Source of the DNA: Microcosmobacter sp040493455
GTDB taxonomy: Bacteria > Bacteroidota > Bacteroidia > Flavobacteriales > Flavobacteriaceae
Length of the DNA stretch: 64,000 nucleotides
Assembly: GCF_040493455.1 (NCBI RefSeq)
Contig: NZ_JANFDA010000001.1
Coordinates: 248,001 to 312,000, forward strand
Reading direction: 5' to 3'
The notes beneath the pieces were generated by a model, which had not been told where the DNA came from, ran no database searches, and was given only the letters and a program-made list of their open reading frames with translations. A program made the position numbers and the translations under genes. Shown in pieces: positions 15,637-24,047 of this stretch (position 1 is the stretch's first letter; every line of letters starts with the position of its first letter).

Positions 15637-15698
15637 CAGCGCGAAAAACCTAGGGTTCTTTCGCATAAATTTTAAGCAAAACAATAAACATAAAAGTA

Positions 15699-17207
15699 AT
15701 GTCAAAAGTTACAGGTAAAGTTGCACAAATTGTTGGTCCTGTTATCGATGTAGAATTCGGTTCAGGAGCAGAACTTCCAAAGATTTACGATTCATTAGAA
15801 ATTAATAGACCAGACGGTTCTACACTAGTACTAGAAGTACAGTCTCACATTGGTGAAGATACAGTACGTACTATTGCGATGGACTCTTCAGATGGTTTGA
15901 GTAGAGGTACTGAAGTAATTGCTACTGGAGTTCCTATCCAGATGCCAATTGGAGAAGATGTTTACGGTCGTCTTTTTAATGTAATTGGAGATGCTATCGA
16001 TGGTCTTGGTGACTTACCAAAAGCTGGTGATGATGGTTTACCAATTCACAGACAAGCACCAAAGTTCGAAGAATTATCTACGTCTACTGAAGTATTATTT
16101 ACTGGTATTAAAGTAATCGACCTTATTGAGCCTTATGCAAAAGGTGGTAAGATTGGATTATTTGGTGGTGCTGGTGTAGGTAAAACAGTATTGATTCAGG
16201 AGTTAATTAACAACATTGCAAAAGGACACGGTGGTTTATCTGTATTTGCTGGTGTAGGTGAAAGAACTCGTGAAGGAAACGATTTACTTCGTGAAATGTT
16301 AGAGTCTGGCATTATTAAATATGGTGACGACTTTATGCATTCTATGGAAGAAGGTGGTTGGGATCTTCAAAAAGTAGATAAAGCTACTATGAAAGAATCC
16401 AAAGCAACTTTCGTATTTGGTCAGATGAATGAGCCTCCTGGAGCACGTGCTCGTGTGGCATTATCTGGTTTAACTATTGCTGAGTACTTCCGTGATGGTG
16501 CTGGAGATGGACAAGGAAAAGATGTATTATTCTTCGTAGATAACATTTTCCGTTTTACACAAGCTGGTTCTGAGGTATCTGCACTTCTTGGTCGTATGCC
16601 TTCTGCGGTAGGTTATCAACCAACATTAGCAACAGAGATGGGTGCGATGCAAGAGCGTATTACTTCAACTAAGAAAGGATCGATTACATCTGTACAAGCG
16701 GTATACGTACCTGCGGATGACTTAACTGACCCTGCTCCTGCAACAACGTTTGCTCACTTAGATGCAACAACAGTATTATCTCGTAAGATTGCTGAGCTTG
16801 GTATTTACCCAGCGGTGGATCCATTAGATTCTACTTCTCGTATCTTAACACCAGAAATCTTAGGTGACGATCACTATGATTGTGCACAACGTGTTAAGGA
16901 GTTATTACAACGTTACAAAGAGTTACAAGATATTATTGCTATCCTTGGTATGGAAGAATTATCTGAAGAAGATAAGATGGCTGTAGGACGTGCACGTCGT
17001 GTACAACGTTTCTTATCTCAACCATTCCACGTAGCGGAGCAGTTTACAGGTATCCCAGGTGTATTAGTAGACATTAAAGAAACGATCAAAGGATTTAACA
17101 TGATTATGGATGGTGAATTAGATCACTTACCAGAAGCAGCGTTCAACCTTAAAGGATCTATCGAAGAAGCTATTGAAGCTGGAGAGAAAATGTTAGCTGA
17201 AGCTTAA
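15699..17207 (+). CDS. atpD: F1Fo ATP synthase beta subunit
   Basis: 502 residues, full length. The catalytic P-loop GGAGVGKT (about 155-162), the GERTREGND loop and the DNIFRFTQAGSEVSALLGRMPSA region are unmistakable. It forms the catalytic sites of the F1 head that make ATP from ADP and phosphate, driven by rotation of gamma. As is usual in Bacteroidota, beta and epsilon form a separate two-gene operon; the remaining subunits lie at 52111-57071 on the other strand of this window. Confidence 0.99.
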   Translation: MSKVTGKVAQIVGPVIDVEFGSGAELPKIYDSLEINRPDGSTLVLEVQSHIGEDTVRTIAMDSSDGLSRGTEVIATGVPIQMPIGEDVYGRLFNVIGDAIDGLGDLPKAGDDGLPIHRQAPKFEELSTSTEVLFTGIKVIDLIEPYAKGGKIGLFGGAGVGKTVLIQELINNIAKGHGGLSVFAGVGERTREGNDLLREMLESGIIKYGDDFMHSMEEGGWDLQKVDKATMKESKATFVFGQMNEPPGARARVALSGLTIAEYFRDGAGDGQGKDVLFFVDNIFRFTQAGSEVSALLGRMPSAVGYQPTLATEMGAMQERITSTKKGSITSVQAVYVPADDLTDPAPATTFAHLDATTVLSRKIAELGIYPAVDPLDSTSRILTPEILGDDHYDCAQRVKELLQRYKELQDIIAILGMEELSEEDKMAVGRARRVQRFLSQPFHVAEQFTGIPGVLVDIKETIKGFNMIMDGELDHLPEAAFNLKGSIEEAIEAGEKMLAEA

Positions 17208-17250
17208 TTCAATTGACAATTGTCAATTATTAATTATCAATTAAGAGACT

Positions 17251-17544
17251 ATGTACTTAGAAATTGTATCACCAGAAGCCACATTGTTTAGTTCAGAAGT
17301 TGATTCTGTAGTAGTTCCTGGAATTAATGGTGAATTTCAAATGTTGAAAGATCACGCACCTATTGTTTCTTTATTAACTGAAGGAACCGTGCAAATTCAT
17401 ACACATACACAAAGCCATTTAGTTTTTGATGAACTTCATGCAGAAGTGATTCCTCATAATGATGATGACAAGGTCTTAACTGTAAAGATCAATTCTGGTA
17501 CAATCGAAATGAAAGATAACAAGGTTATTGTATTAGCTGACTAA
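17251..17544 (+). CDS. atpC: F1Fo ATP synthase epsilon subunit, short form
   Basis: 97 residues, against 130-140 in many bacteria. It keeps the N-terminal beta sandwich (EIVSPEATLFSSEVDSVVVPG, GEFQMLKDHAPIVSLL) that joins the stalk to the c ring, but lacks the C-terminal helical hairpin that inhibits ATP hydrolysis in E. coli and Bacillus. The short form is common in flavobacteria. It follows atpD by 43 bases and is followed by a strong terminator, so the operon is two genes. Confidence 0.95.
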   Translation: MYLEIVSPEATLFSSEVDSVVVPGINGEFQMLKDHAPIVSLLTEGTVQIHTHTQSHLVFDELHAEVIPHNDDDKVLTVKINSGTIEMKDNKVIVLAD

Positions 17545-17567
17545 TCACAATTCCTTTTATAATATTG

Positions 17568-17599
17568 AAAAACCGTCTTTTAATAAAGGCGGTTTTTTT
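17568..17599 (+). terminator. Terminator of atpDC
   Basis: AAACCGTCTTT pairs with AAAGGCGGTTT (one G-U) around a 4-base loop and is followed by a T run. Confidence 0.9.
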
Positions 17600-17617
17600 A
17601 TTAATAATTCTGAAAGA

Positions 17618-17687
17618 CATTTCGACAATACTCAATACAGGCTCTACGAGATCGAGTTTTGAATACTTCTCGACTGCGTTCGAAATG
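17618..17687. repeat. Dispersed intergenic repeat-like element
   Basis: A 70-base element between atpC and tadA bounded by CATTTCGA and TCGAAATG. It contains TTCTCGACTGCGTTCGAAAT, a pattern I associate with short dispersed repeats between genes in flavobacterial genomes. Related shorter pieces lie at 46721-46747 and inside the hairpin at 52003-52049. Confidence 0.5.
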
Positions 17688-17697
17688 ACATCTAGAT

Positions 17698-18147
17698 TTA
17701 ATTGAGGTTTCGTTTTCTAATAAAGAACCGCTTCAAAATATCTGAAGCTTCTTCAGCCATTATTCCTCCAACCACTTTAGTTTTTGGATGTAATTTGGTG
17801 TCCATTTTTATATAACCCCGCTCTTCGTCTCTTGCTCCATATACAATCTTTGAGATTTGACTCCAATACAAGGCTCCAGCACACATTTGGCAAGGCTCTA
17901 GGGTGACATACAGCGTACAGTTATGAAGATATTTCCCTCCCAGAAAATTTGCAGCAGCTGTAATAGCTTGCATCTCAGCATGTGCTGTAACGTCATTTAG
18001 CAGTTCCGTAAGATTATGCGCTCTGGCTATAATACGATCATTGATAACCACAATTGCACCTACAGGAACTTCTCCTTTTTCAAAAGCAATCTCAGCCTCT
18101 TCCAAGGCTTTTTTCATAAAATAGTTATCGTCATATGGGTTTAGCAT
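17698..18147 (-). CDS. tadA: tRNA-specific adenosine deaminase
   Basis: 149 residues. The zinc deaminase motifs are HAEMQAI (His ligand and catalytic Glu) and PCQMCAGAL (two Cys ligands), with ARAHNLTELLNDVTAHAE typical of TadA. TadA converts A34 of tRNA-Arg(ACG) to inosine. The Bacteroidota gene is sometimes listed as a general nucleoside deaminase, and guanine deaminase activity is an alternative. A -7 box ends a few bases before the ATG, so the message may be leaderless. It stands alone between the atpC terminator region and the TonB-like gene. Confidence 0.9.
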   Translation of the reverse strand: MLNPYDDNYFMKKALEEAEIAFEKGEVPVGAIVVINDRIIARAHNLTELLNDVTAHAEMQAITAAANFLGGKYLHNCTLYVTLEPCQMCAGALYWSQISKIVYGARDEERGYIKMDTKLHPKTKVVGGIMAEEASDILKRFFIRKRNLN

Positions 18148-18151
18148 AACG

Positions 18152-18159
18152 CAAAAATA
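18152..18159 (-). promoter_or_regulatory. -7 box TATTTTTG of tadA
   Basis: On the minus strand TATTTTTG is an exact TAnnTTTG, four bases upstream of the ATG, which implies a leaderless or very short leader. No -33 TTG at 19 bases is seen. Confidence 0.55.
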
Positions 18160-18225
18160 CTATTTCGAATCATATCTTCTAAAGTTCGGCAAGAAAGTTG
18201 ATGTCTTTCTATAAAGCTGTTAACT

Positions 18226-19179
18226 ATGAATTCATTTTATAAATTATCTATTCCCAATCCATGTCATGAAGATTGGAATGCCATGACTCCTAAGGATAAG
18301 GGACGCTTTTGCTCCTCTTGTGATAAGGTTGTCATTGATTTTACCAAACTTAGCGACTATGAAATTCAGGATTTCATTGAGGCGAATAGACACAAACAAC
18401 TCTGTGGTCACTTCAAGCAATCTCAATTACAAAGCATTAACCTAAGAATTCCTTCAGATGTTATTCAAAAAGAGCATAATGCAATCCATTTGTTTACGCT
18501 CTTATTATTAATAGTCATGGGAACCTCTCTATTTAGTTGCACGACAAATACCAACGACACCAAAAAGATAGATAGTGTTGAAGTCGTTGACAGTATTTCA
18601 CAAAAAACAATTGACAAAGACACCATATATAATATTCTTGGTGGTATTCCTAAGCTAGATTGCAGCAAATCAGATTCTACTTATACTCAAAAAAGGGACG
18701 TTGTTATTCCAAAACAAGAACATCCTCCTATACTTATTGGAGAAGTAATACCTCCACCTCCTAAAGTAGAGTTAGATGGTCTCATTGTAGTAGAAGAAAA
18801 ATATACTAAAGATTCTGAAGATCCTGTTTTAGGATATTATATGATTGAGGATACACCTAAATTTAAAAACACTCCTGAAAACTTATCTGAAGAAGAAGCT
18901 AAAGCCTATTTTTCTGAAAAAATGAATGCGTTTGTTACTAGTCATTTTAACACAAATGTCTGTTTAGAAGTAGAAGGTATTCAGCGTATTTATGTACAAT
19001 TTGAAATTAATAAAACGGGATTGGTGAATGTCATTAAAGTAAGAGCACCCCATCCGAAGTTAGAAAAAGAGGCAAAACGTGTTATAAAATTACTCCCACA
19101 GTTTATACCTGGACGCCACATAGGAACACCTGTAAAGGTGATATATAATCTTCCTATTAAGTTTAAGGTTGAAGATTAA
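18226..19179 (+). CDS. Membrane-anchored protein with TonB C-terminal domain
   Basis: 317 residues. The N-terminus carries a Cys-rich Bacteroidota motif (PNPCHEDWNAM, GRFCSSCDKVVIDFTKLSD, QLCGHFKQSQL) that may bind a metal. One membrane helix lies at about 88-105 (FTLLLLIVMGTSLFSC). A linker rich in charged and Pro residues follows. The C-terminal 90 residues (VEGIQRIYVQFEINKTGLVN, LPQFIPGRHIGTPVKVIYNLPIKF) match the TonB C-terminal fold. It may be an energy transducer for an outer membrane receptor or a sensor with a borrowed TonB domain. There are no ExbB/ExbD genes nearby. It is adjacent to dxs but dxs has its own promoter box. Confidence 0.75.
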   Translation: MNSFYKLSIPNPCHEDWNAMTPKDKGRFCSSCDKVVIDFTKLSDYEIQDFIEANRHKQLCGHFKQSQLQSINLRIPSDVIQKEHNAIHLFTLLLLIVMGTSLFSCTTNTNDTKKIDSVEVVDSISQKTIDKDTIYNILGGIPKLDCSKSDSTYTQKRDVVIPKQEHPPILIGEVIPPPPKVELDGLIVVEEKYTKDSEDPVLGYYMIEDTPKFKNTPENLSEEEAKAYFSEKMNAFVTSHFNTNVCLEVEGIQRIYVQFEINKTGLVNVIKVRAPHPKLEKEAKRVIKLLPQFIPGRHIGTPVKVIYNLPIKFKVED

Positions 19180-19185
19180 TTGCAC

Positions 19186-19193
19186 TATTTTTG
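19186..19193 (+). promoter_or_regulatory. -7 box TATTTTTG of dxs
   Basis: TATTTTTG ends four bases before the GTG at 19198. It lies downstream of the in-frame TTG at 19180, so a transcript from here cannot use that TTG. This supports the GTG start. Confidence 0.55.
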
Positions 19194-19197
19194 CCTA

Positions 19198-20964
19198 GTG
19201 CAAAAGCCATTATTAGACCATATCAACTTACCTGAAGATTTACGACAACTTGATGCTGAATCTTTACCTCAGCTAGCTCAAGAATTGCGTGAGTTCATCA
19301 TTAATATTGTAGCCACCAAAGAGGGACATTTAGGTGCTAGTCTTGGTGTGGTGGAATTGACCATTGCTTTGCACTATGTCTTCAATACGCCTGAAGATCT
19401 GTTAGTCTGGGATGTTGGGCATCAAGCTTATGGTCATAAGATATTAACAGGACGAAAAGACATCTTCCATACCAATAGGCAACTCGATGGTGTTAGTGGA
19501 TTTCCAAAACGAAGCGAAAGTGAATACGACACATTTGGTGTTGGCCACTCCTCTACTTCCATTTCTGCAACTTTAGGTATGGCCATTGCATCTCAACTAA
19601 GAGGTGAAGACAAACACCATGTAGCGGTTATTGGAGACGCTTCTATTGCCGGCGGAATGGCATTTGAAGGACTCAATCATGCTGGAGTTACGGACGCTAA
19701 TCTTTTAGTTATTCTTAATGATAATGCTATAGGTATCGATCCTAGTGTTGGTGCACTAAAGCAATATTTGACAAACGTTAAAAAAGGAACTCAAAAGCAA
19801 GACAATATTTTTGAAGCGTTGAATTTTGACTATTCTGGTCCTATCGATGGTCATGATTTACCAACATTGATTTCAGAATTACAGAGATTGAAAACCATTA
19901 AAGGTCCTAAGTTTCTTCATGTTATTACAACTAAAGGTAAGGGCTTAAAGCAAGCTGAAGAGAACCAAGTAAAGTACCATGCACCTGGTAAATTTGATGC
20001 TAAAACTGGTGAGTTGACTCCAAAGAGCAATGGACATCAACCCCCAAAATATCAAGATGTTTTTGGGCATACTATTGTTGAACTAGCACAACAAAATGAA
20101 AAGATTGTGGGTATTACACCAGCTATGCCAACTGGTAGCTCCTTAAAATATATGATGGAAGCGTTCCCAGATCGCGCTTTCGATGTTGGTATTGCAGAAC
20201 AGCATGCTGTGACTCTTGCAGCTGGTATGGCTACCCAAAGGTTAATTCCGTTTTGCAATATATATTCAACGTTTTTGCAACGCGCTTATGATCAAGTAAT
20301 CCACGATGTGGCTCTACAGAAACTCCCAGTTATATTTTGTTTGGACAGAGCTGGCTTGGTTGGACAAGATGGTGCAACGCATCATGGCGCTTTTGATTTG
20401 GCTTACTTGAGGTGCATTCCTAATCTTATTGTTTTTGCGCCAAGTAATGAAGAAACCTTAAGAAACATAATGTATACTGCTCAATTAGGTCTAGAAAGTC
20501 CAATTGCTATACGATATCCAAGAGGAAGAGGTATTACACTAGATTGGAAAAAGCCTTTCAATAAAATCGCTATCGGGAAAGGGCAATGTGTAAAAGAAGG
20601 TAGCTCAATGGCCATTCTAACGATAGGAACTATTTCGAGAAATGTCTCTGAAGCACTAACATTAATGTCTTCTGATGATCGTGAAGCCTTTTCACATTAC
20701 GATATGCGATTTGTGAAGCCATTAGATGAAGGCTTATTACATGAGATATTCAAAAAATATCACAAAATCTTTACTATAGAAGATGGTGCTGTAAATGGAG
20801 GTTTTGGAAGTGCTATCCTCGAATTTGCTTCAAGATGGAATTATAAAACTCCAGTAAATACAATTGGAATTCCGGATAAGTTTATTGAGCATGCCTCTAT
20901 TGAGGAACTACAAAATTTAGTCGGTTTGAATCCTGAAAGCTTAGTGACACAATTATTATCCTAG
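19198..20964 (+). CDS. dxs: 1-deoxy-D-xylulose-5-phosphate synthase
   Basis: 588 residues from the GTG at 19198 (MQKPLLDHINLPEDLRQL). Motifs: KEGHLGASLGVVELT, DVGHQAYGHKILTGR, the TPP-binding GDASIAGGMAFEGLNH...N and the C-terminal transketolase half (DVGIAEQHAVTLAAGMA, CLDRAGLVGQDGATHHG). DXS condenses pyruvate and glyceraldehyde 3-phosphate using thiamine diphosphate, the first step of the MEP isoprenoid pathway. Length is slightly below the usual 620-640, typical for the group. The longer reading from TTG 19180 is unlikely given the promoter box. Its stop codon shares two bases (positions 20962-20963) with the stop of the convergent 58-residue gene. Confidence 0.96.
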   Translation: MQKPLLDHINLPEDLRQLDAESLPQLAQELREFIINIVATKEGHLGASLGVVELTIALHYVFNTPEDLLVWDVGHQAYGHKILTGRKDIFHTNRQLDGVSGFPKRSESEYDTFGVGHSSTSISATLGMAIASQLRGEDKHHVAVIGDASIAGGMAFEGLNHAGVTDANLLVILNDNAIGIDPSVGALKQYLTNVKKGTQKQDNIFEALNFDYSGPIDGHDLPTLISELQRLKTIKGPKFLHVITTKGKGLKQAEENQVKYHAPGKFDAKTGELTPKSNGHQPPKYQDVFGHTIVELAQQNEKIVGITPAMPTGSSLKYMMEAFPDRAFDVGIAEQHAVTLAAGMATQRLIPFCNIYSTFLQRAYDQVIHDVALQKLPVIFCLDRAGLVGQDGATHHGAFDLAYLRCIPNLIVFAPSNEETLRNIMYTAQLGLESPIAIRYPRGRGITLDWKKPFNKIAIGKGQCVKEGSSMAILTIGTISRNVSEALTLMSSDDREAFSHYDMRFVKPLDEGLLHEIFKKYHKIFTIEDGAVNGGFGSAILEFASRWNYKTPVNTIGIPDKFIEHASIEELQNLVGLNPESLVTQLLS

Positions 20965-21137
20965 CTTTCTTCTTCAGAATCAGTAGTAGCTAAATCTTGC
21001 TGGGCATCTGGATCCTTTACTTCTACCTTATTAATTTGCGGCTCAGGGTTTTTACTTTTAGAGATATCGTCCATCATGAGGAATAATGCCACAGTAACAA
21101 ACAATATCACTAATGCTCCTAGAATATTCTTTTTCAT
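20961..21137 (-). CDS. 58-residue single-pass membrane protein, unknown
   Basis: The minus-strand frame begins MKKNILGALVILFVTVALFL, a clear N-terminal membrane helix, followed by a short hydrophilic tail rich in Lys, Asp and Glu (MMDDISKSKN, TTDSEEES at the end). An ideal promoter lies upstream: TTG, 19 bases, TATATTTG at 21163-21192, with the ATG 26 bases further on. That makes it a real gene despite its size. It ends tail to tail with dxs, the two stops sharing bases. I do not recognise the family. A small inner-membrane protein with a cytoplasmic or periplasmic acidic tail is all that can be said. Confidence 0.75.
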   Translation of the reverse strand: MKKNILGALVILFVTVALFLMMDDISKSKNPEPQINKVEVKDPDAQQDLATTDSEEES

Positions 21138-21162
21138 CTTAATAGACTTAGGGTTACGTTGT

Positions 21163-21192
21163 CAAATATAATCATTTATCGTTGAAATACAA
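21163..21192 (-). promoter_or_regulatory. Promoter of the 58-residue protein gene
   Basis: On the minus strand TTG (21190-21192), exactly 19 bases, then TATATTTG (21163-21170): a full match to the Bacteroidota sigma-A consensus. Confidence 0.8.
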
Positions 21193-21221
21193 ATTTTATC
21201 GACGAAATACACTAATACTAA

Positions 21222-21243
21222 AAAAGGGCCGTGAAGCCCTTTT
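21222..21243 (-). terminator. Terminator of the BNR-type T9SS gene
   Basis: AAAAGGGC pairs with GCCCTTTT around a 6-base loop; on the minus strand it is followed by a T run. It lies 20 bases after the stop of the gene ending at 21264. Confidence 0.8.
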
Positions 21244-21263
21244 CTAGTTTTAAATGTAAGTAT

Positions 21264-24032
21264 TTACTTAATGATAATCTTCTTTGTTACAGAAAAGTTA
21301 TCACCAGCTATATTAACAAAGTACATCCCAGAACCTAGATTTAGCTTGACATTCTCCTCTACTGAAGAGATGTTTAATTTGGCCTTGTGTACTTCTTGTC
21401 CGTTGATATTATAGATGTTCATATTTGCCACTCCAACAAATGAATTTGAAGAAATCTTGATGTCTCCATTAGATACTGTAGGATATAATGTAATATCTCT
21501 ATCGCTGAACTGATTTTCTAAAATACTAAGTGGTGTATCTGTAAACTGGCTTGTAAACATTCCTCTTCCGTGCGTAGCTGCTAAAATAGTATTGTCTGAA
21601 GCCCTTAAGTCTAAATCTACTACTGTTACGTCACTCATACCATTATAAGCCTGTACCCAAGTTGGGTTAGGATCTGTATAATCTGGCGTTGCCCAAACTC
21701 CTAAATCAGTTCCGATAATTAACTCTTCTGGGATAAGTGGGTTTTGTAAAATACACTGTACTGGTATGTCTGGTAAATTACCTTCTATATTTGTCCAGTT
21801 GTTTCCTCCATCAGTACTCGCCCATACGCTTGTAACACCATAATTATGCATGGTTACAAATATTTCTTGCTCAGACTGTCCTAACTCAATATCCGAGATA
21901 CTTCCAACAAATCCTGGTCCAGTAATATTGGTCCAAGATGGTGCTAAGTTTGCAAAGTTTACTCTAAGTAATCTTCCATTTCTTAAACCTACAAAAAGTG
22001 TAGTTACAGAAGTTGTATAAGGAGATACTTTTAGGGCACTTGGCCGAGAGTTCATAAGTGCATTGGTCATAGCAGTGTTAGTTTGAGCTGCTCCTCCAGG
22101 GAGGAACTCTGTAACACGCTCTATTCTATTGGTAGCTCCTCCAGAAGCATTGGCATAAAGTATATCTAAGTTTTTATCCAACTCAGCCTCATTAATAAAG
22201 CTTCCGCCACCAAGTGTAGTAATTCCGAAAAAATTGTTGAAGACTGGATAGTTTATAAAAATACTATTGTTTCCTGGTAAAGTAGCGATAACATATGCTC
22301 CACTATCATCTATCTCAGTGAAACCACCATCTCCAGAGACAGGATCAAAATAAGCATTTGCTCCAGGTCCTGCATCTATTGTAAATTGAGTACCATTATC
22401 TTGAGTTCCGCCAGAGATATCATCACCATCAGCTCCATCTACTTCATCGATAGTACCATAATAAAACTGAACTGTGTTATAGTCTCTATTTCTAGCTTGA
22501 ATTGCTGTGCCGTTTCCTGTATTCGTTAAATCTGAAGCGTAGTATACTCCTCCATCATTTGCAAAAACAGCTTCATTATCATTGCTTCCAGGTCTGAATA
22601 CTATTGCGTGTTGATCTGCATGTACTAGAGATACATTAAGCCCTGCAAGATTATTGTTGTTAGACCATTTTGAAATCTGTCCCCAAGTAATTCCTCCTGT
22701 TGTAGATCTAAATAAATCGATTCCTCCAACATAAAGAAATCCATTTTGATCTGACTCTATTGGTAAATTATAAAACGCTTGGTTTCTTGCATAATCTGCA
22801 GGTGAAATCCCAAGGTCAACATCATTTGGCTCGTTGATTGTCGTAAAACTAGTAAAGCCATTAGTCGTTGTATACAAGTTTGCTTGTCCTCCAACATTAG
22901 CTGCAACCCAAAATGTATCGGCATTGGTTGCAGATGGTTCGATCTCTGTTCTAGAAGCTCCAGGAATTGTATTTTCTAATGTAAAAGAAACACCGTCTGT
23001 AGACTTATAAATATCACCTCCAGCATTACCAAAAGCATTACTTGTAGTACTAAACCAGATGTTGTTATCTATATCTAATTCTAAATCGTTTGGATTTTTA
23101 AAGCTTCCGTCGTTGTGTGTAATATTAAATCGTGTCCAGTTAGCACCTCCATCTGTTGATTTATAGACTCCCATTTCTGCAAGTCCATTAAAGTTATCTG
23201 GTGCATTCGCTAGATCGTAAGCCGCACTGGATACCGCTGCGTAAAGCTCAGTAGAACCTCCGTTATCTCTTGCGATAATATCATTGATATAGAAAATCCC
23301 ATTCACAAAGCCAGTTCCACTATTTACAACAAAGCTATCATAGCCTCCAAAAATATTTGTCCAAGTAACACCGCCGTCTTCAGACTTCCAGATACCTCTA
23401 CCTACAGCATCTCCACTAGTGTAAGACTCTCCAGATCCTACATAGAATACATCAGAATCATTAGGGTCAGAAATAATACATGTTACAGAAATATTTCCAG
23501 GTGCTCCAGTTACTAGGCTCCACGAAGAATTGCCATCTGTAATATCATCATTAACCCATAATCCACCTGAAACACCTCCTGCAAAAACTCTTGTGTAATC
23601 ATCATTTGGATTGGCGTTATTAATATCATTAGGGTCAAACATAACACCTCGTGTTCTTCCTCCTTGATCGTTTGGACCTCTATCTACCCAAGGATTAGCA
23701 TTATCGCCTCCAACACCTCTACTCAATTGGCGTTGTTCATTTAATTCTCCCTGAATTTGAATTAATCGCTCAGGCATTGGTCTTCCTGTATTAGGATCCA
23801 TGGATAACTCCCACATTTGCTCGTAATATGCATTAGGAGGTAATCCTCGCTCCAAACGTTCTAGTCTAGTGAGGTTTTGAGTCGCCTTGTAAGGACTGTT
23901 ATCTAGAAATTTTTGATGTTTTGCTCTTAACGTTTCGATTGGGTTGGTCTCTTCTTCATTAAGAAAGAAAAAGCTGGTAATGGCAATAGAAAAGGTTAAG
24001 GTTAAGATTGAAATAGCTAGTTTCTTTTTCAT
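21264..24032 (-). CDS. Secreted BNR/sortilin-like beta-propeller protein with T9SS sorting domain
   Basis: 922 residues with an N-terminal signal anchor (MKKKLAISILTLTFSIAITS). The body contains repeated BNR/Asp-box-type motifs (KSEDGGVTWTNIFGG, KSTDGGANWTRF, STTGGITWGQIS, ASTDGGNNWTNIEG) spread over about residues 120-820, as in VPS10/sialidase-like propellers. The C-terminal 80 residues (SNGDIKISSNSFV, KLNLGSGMYFVNIAGDNFSVTKKIIIK) form a T9SS type A sorting domain. It should be exported to the cell surface by the Por system. Binding or hydrolysis of a polymer is possible but no catalytic residues were identified. The start lies 15 bases after the dgt stop, so the two could be co-transcribed. 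Confidence 0.88.
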   Translation of the reverse strand: MKKKLAISILTLTFSIAITSFFFLNEEETNPIETLRAKHQKFLDNSPYKATQNLTRLERLERGLPPNAYYEQMWELSMDPNTGRPMPERLIQIQGELNEQRQLSRGVGGDNANPWVDRGPNDQGGRTRGVMFDPNDINNANPNDDYTRVFAGGVSGGLWVNDDITDGNSSWSLVTGAPGNISVTCIISDPNDSDVFYVGSGESYTSGDAVGRGIWKSEDGGVTWTNIFGGYDSFVVNSGTGFVNGIFYINDIIARDNGGSTELYAAVSSAAYDLANAPDNFNGLAEMGVYKSTDGGANWTRFNITHNDGSFKNPNDLELDIDNNIWFSTTSNAFGNAGGDIYKSTDGVSFTLENTIPGASRTEIEPSATNADTFWVAANVGGQANLYTTTNGFTSFTTINEPNDVDLGISPADYARNQAFYNLPIESDQNGFLYVGGIDLFRSTTGGITWGQISKWSNNNNLAGLNVSLVHADQHAIVFRPGSNDNEAVFANDGGVYYASDLTNTGNGTAIQARNRDYNTVQFYYGTIDEVDGADGDDISGGTQDNGTQFTIDAGPGANAYFDPVSGDGGFTEIDDSGAYVIATLPGNNSIFINYPVFNNFFGITTLGGGSFINEAELDKNLDILYANASGGATNRIERVTEFLPGGAAQTNTAMTNALMNSRPSALKVSPYTTSVTTLFVGLRNGRLLRVNFANLAPSWTNITGPGFVGSISDIELGQSEQEIFVTMHNYGVTSVWASTDGGNNWTNIEGNLPDIPVQCILQNPLIPEELIIGTDLGVWATPDYTDPNPTWVQAYNGMSDVTVVDLDLRASDNTILAATHGRGMFTSQFTDTPLSILENQFSDRDITLYPTVSNGDIKISSNSFVGVANMNIYNINGQEVHKAKLNISSVEENVKLNLGSGMYFVNIAGDNFSVTKKIIIK

Positions 24033-24047
24033 AGTTTAATGTTTAAT

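Noticed and set aside
19180..19197. TTG start for dxs
   Set aside because: It lies upstream of the -7 box that would start transcription, and the extra residues do not look like Dxs.
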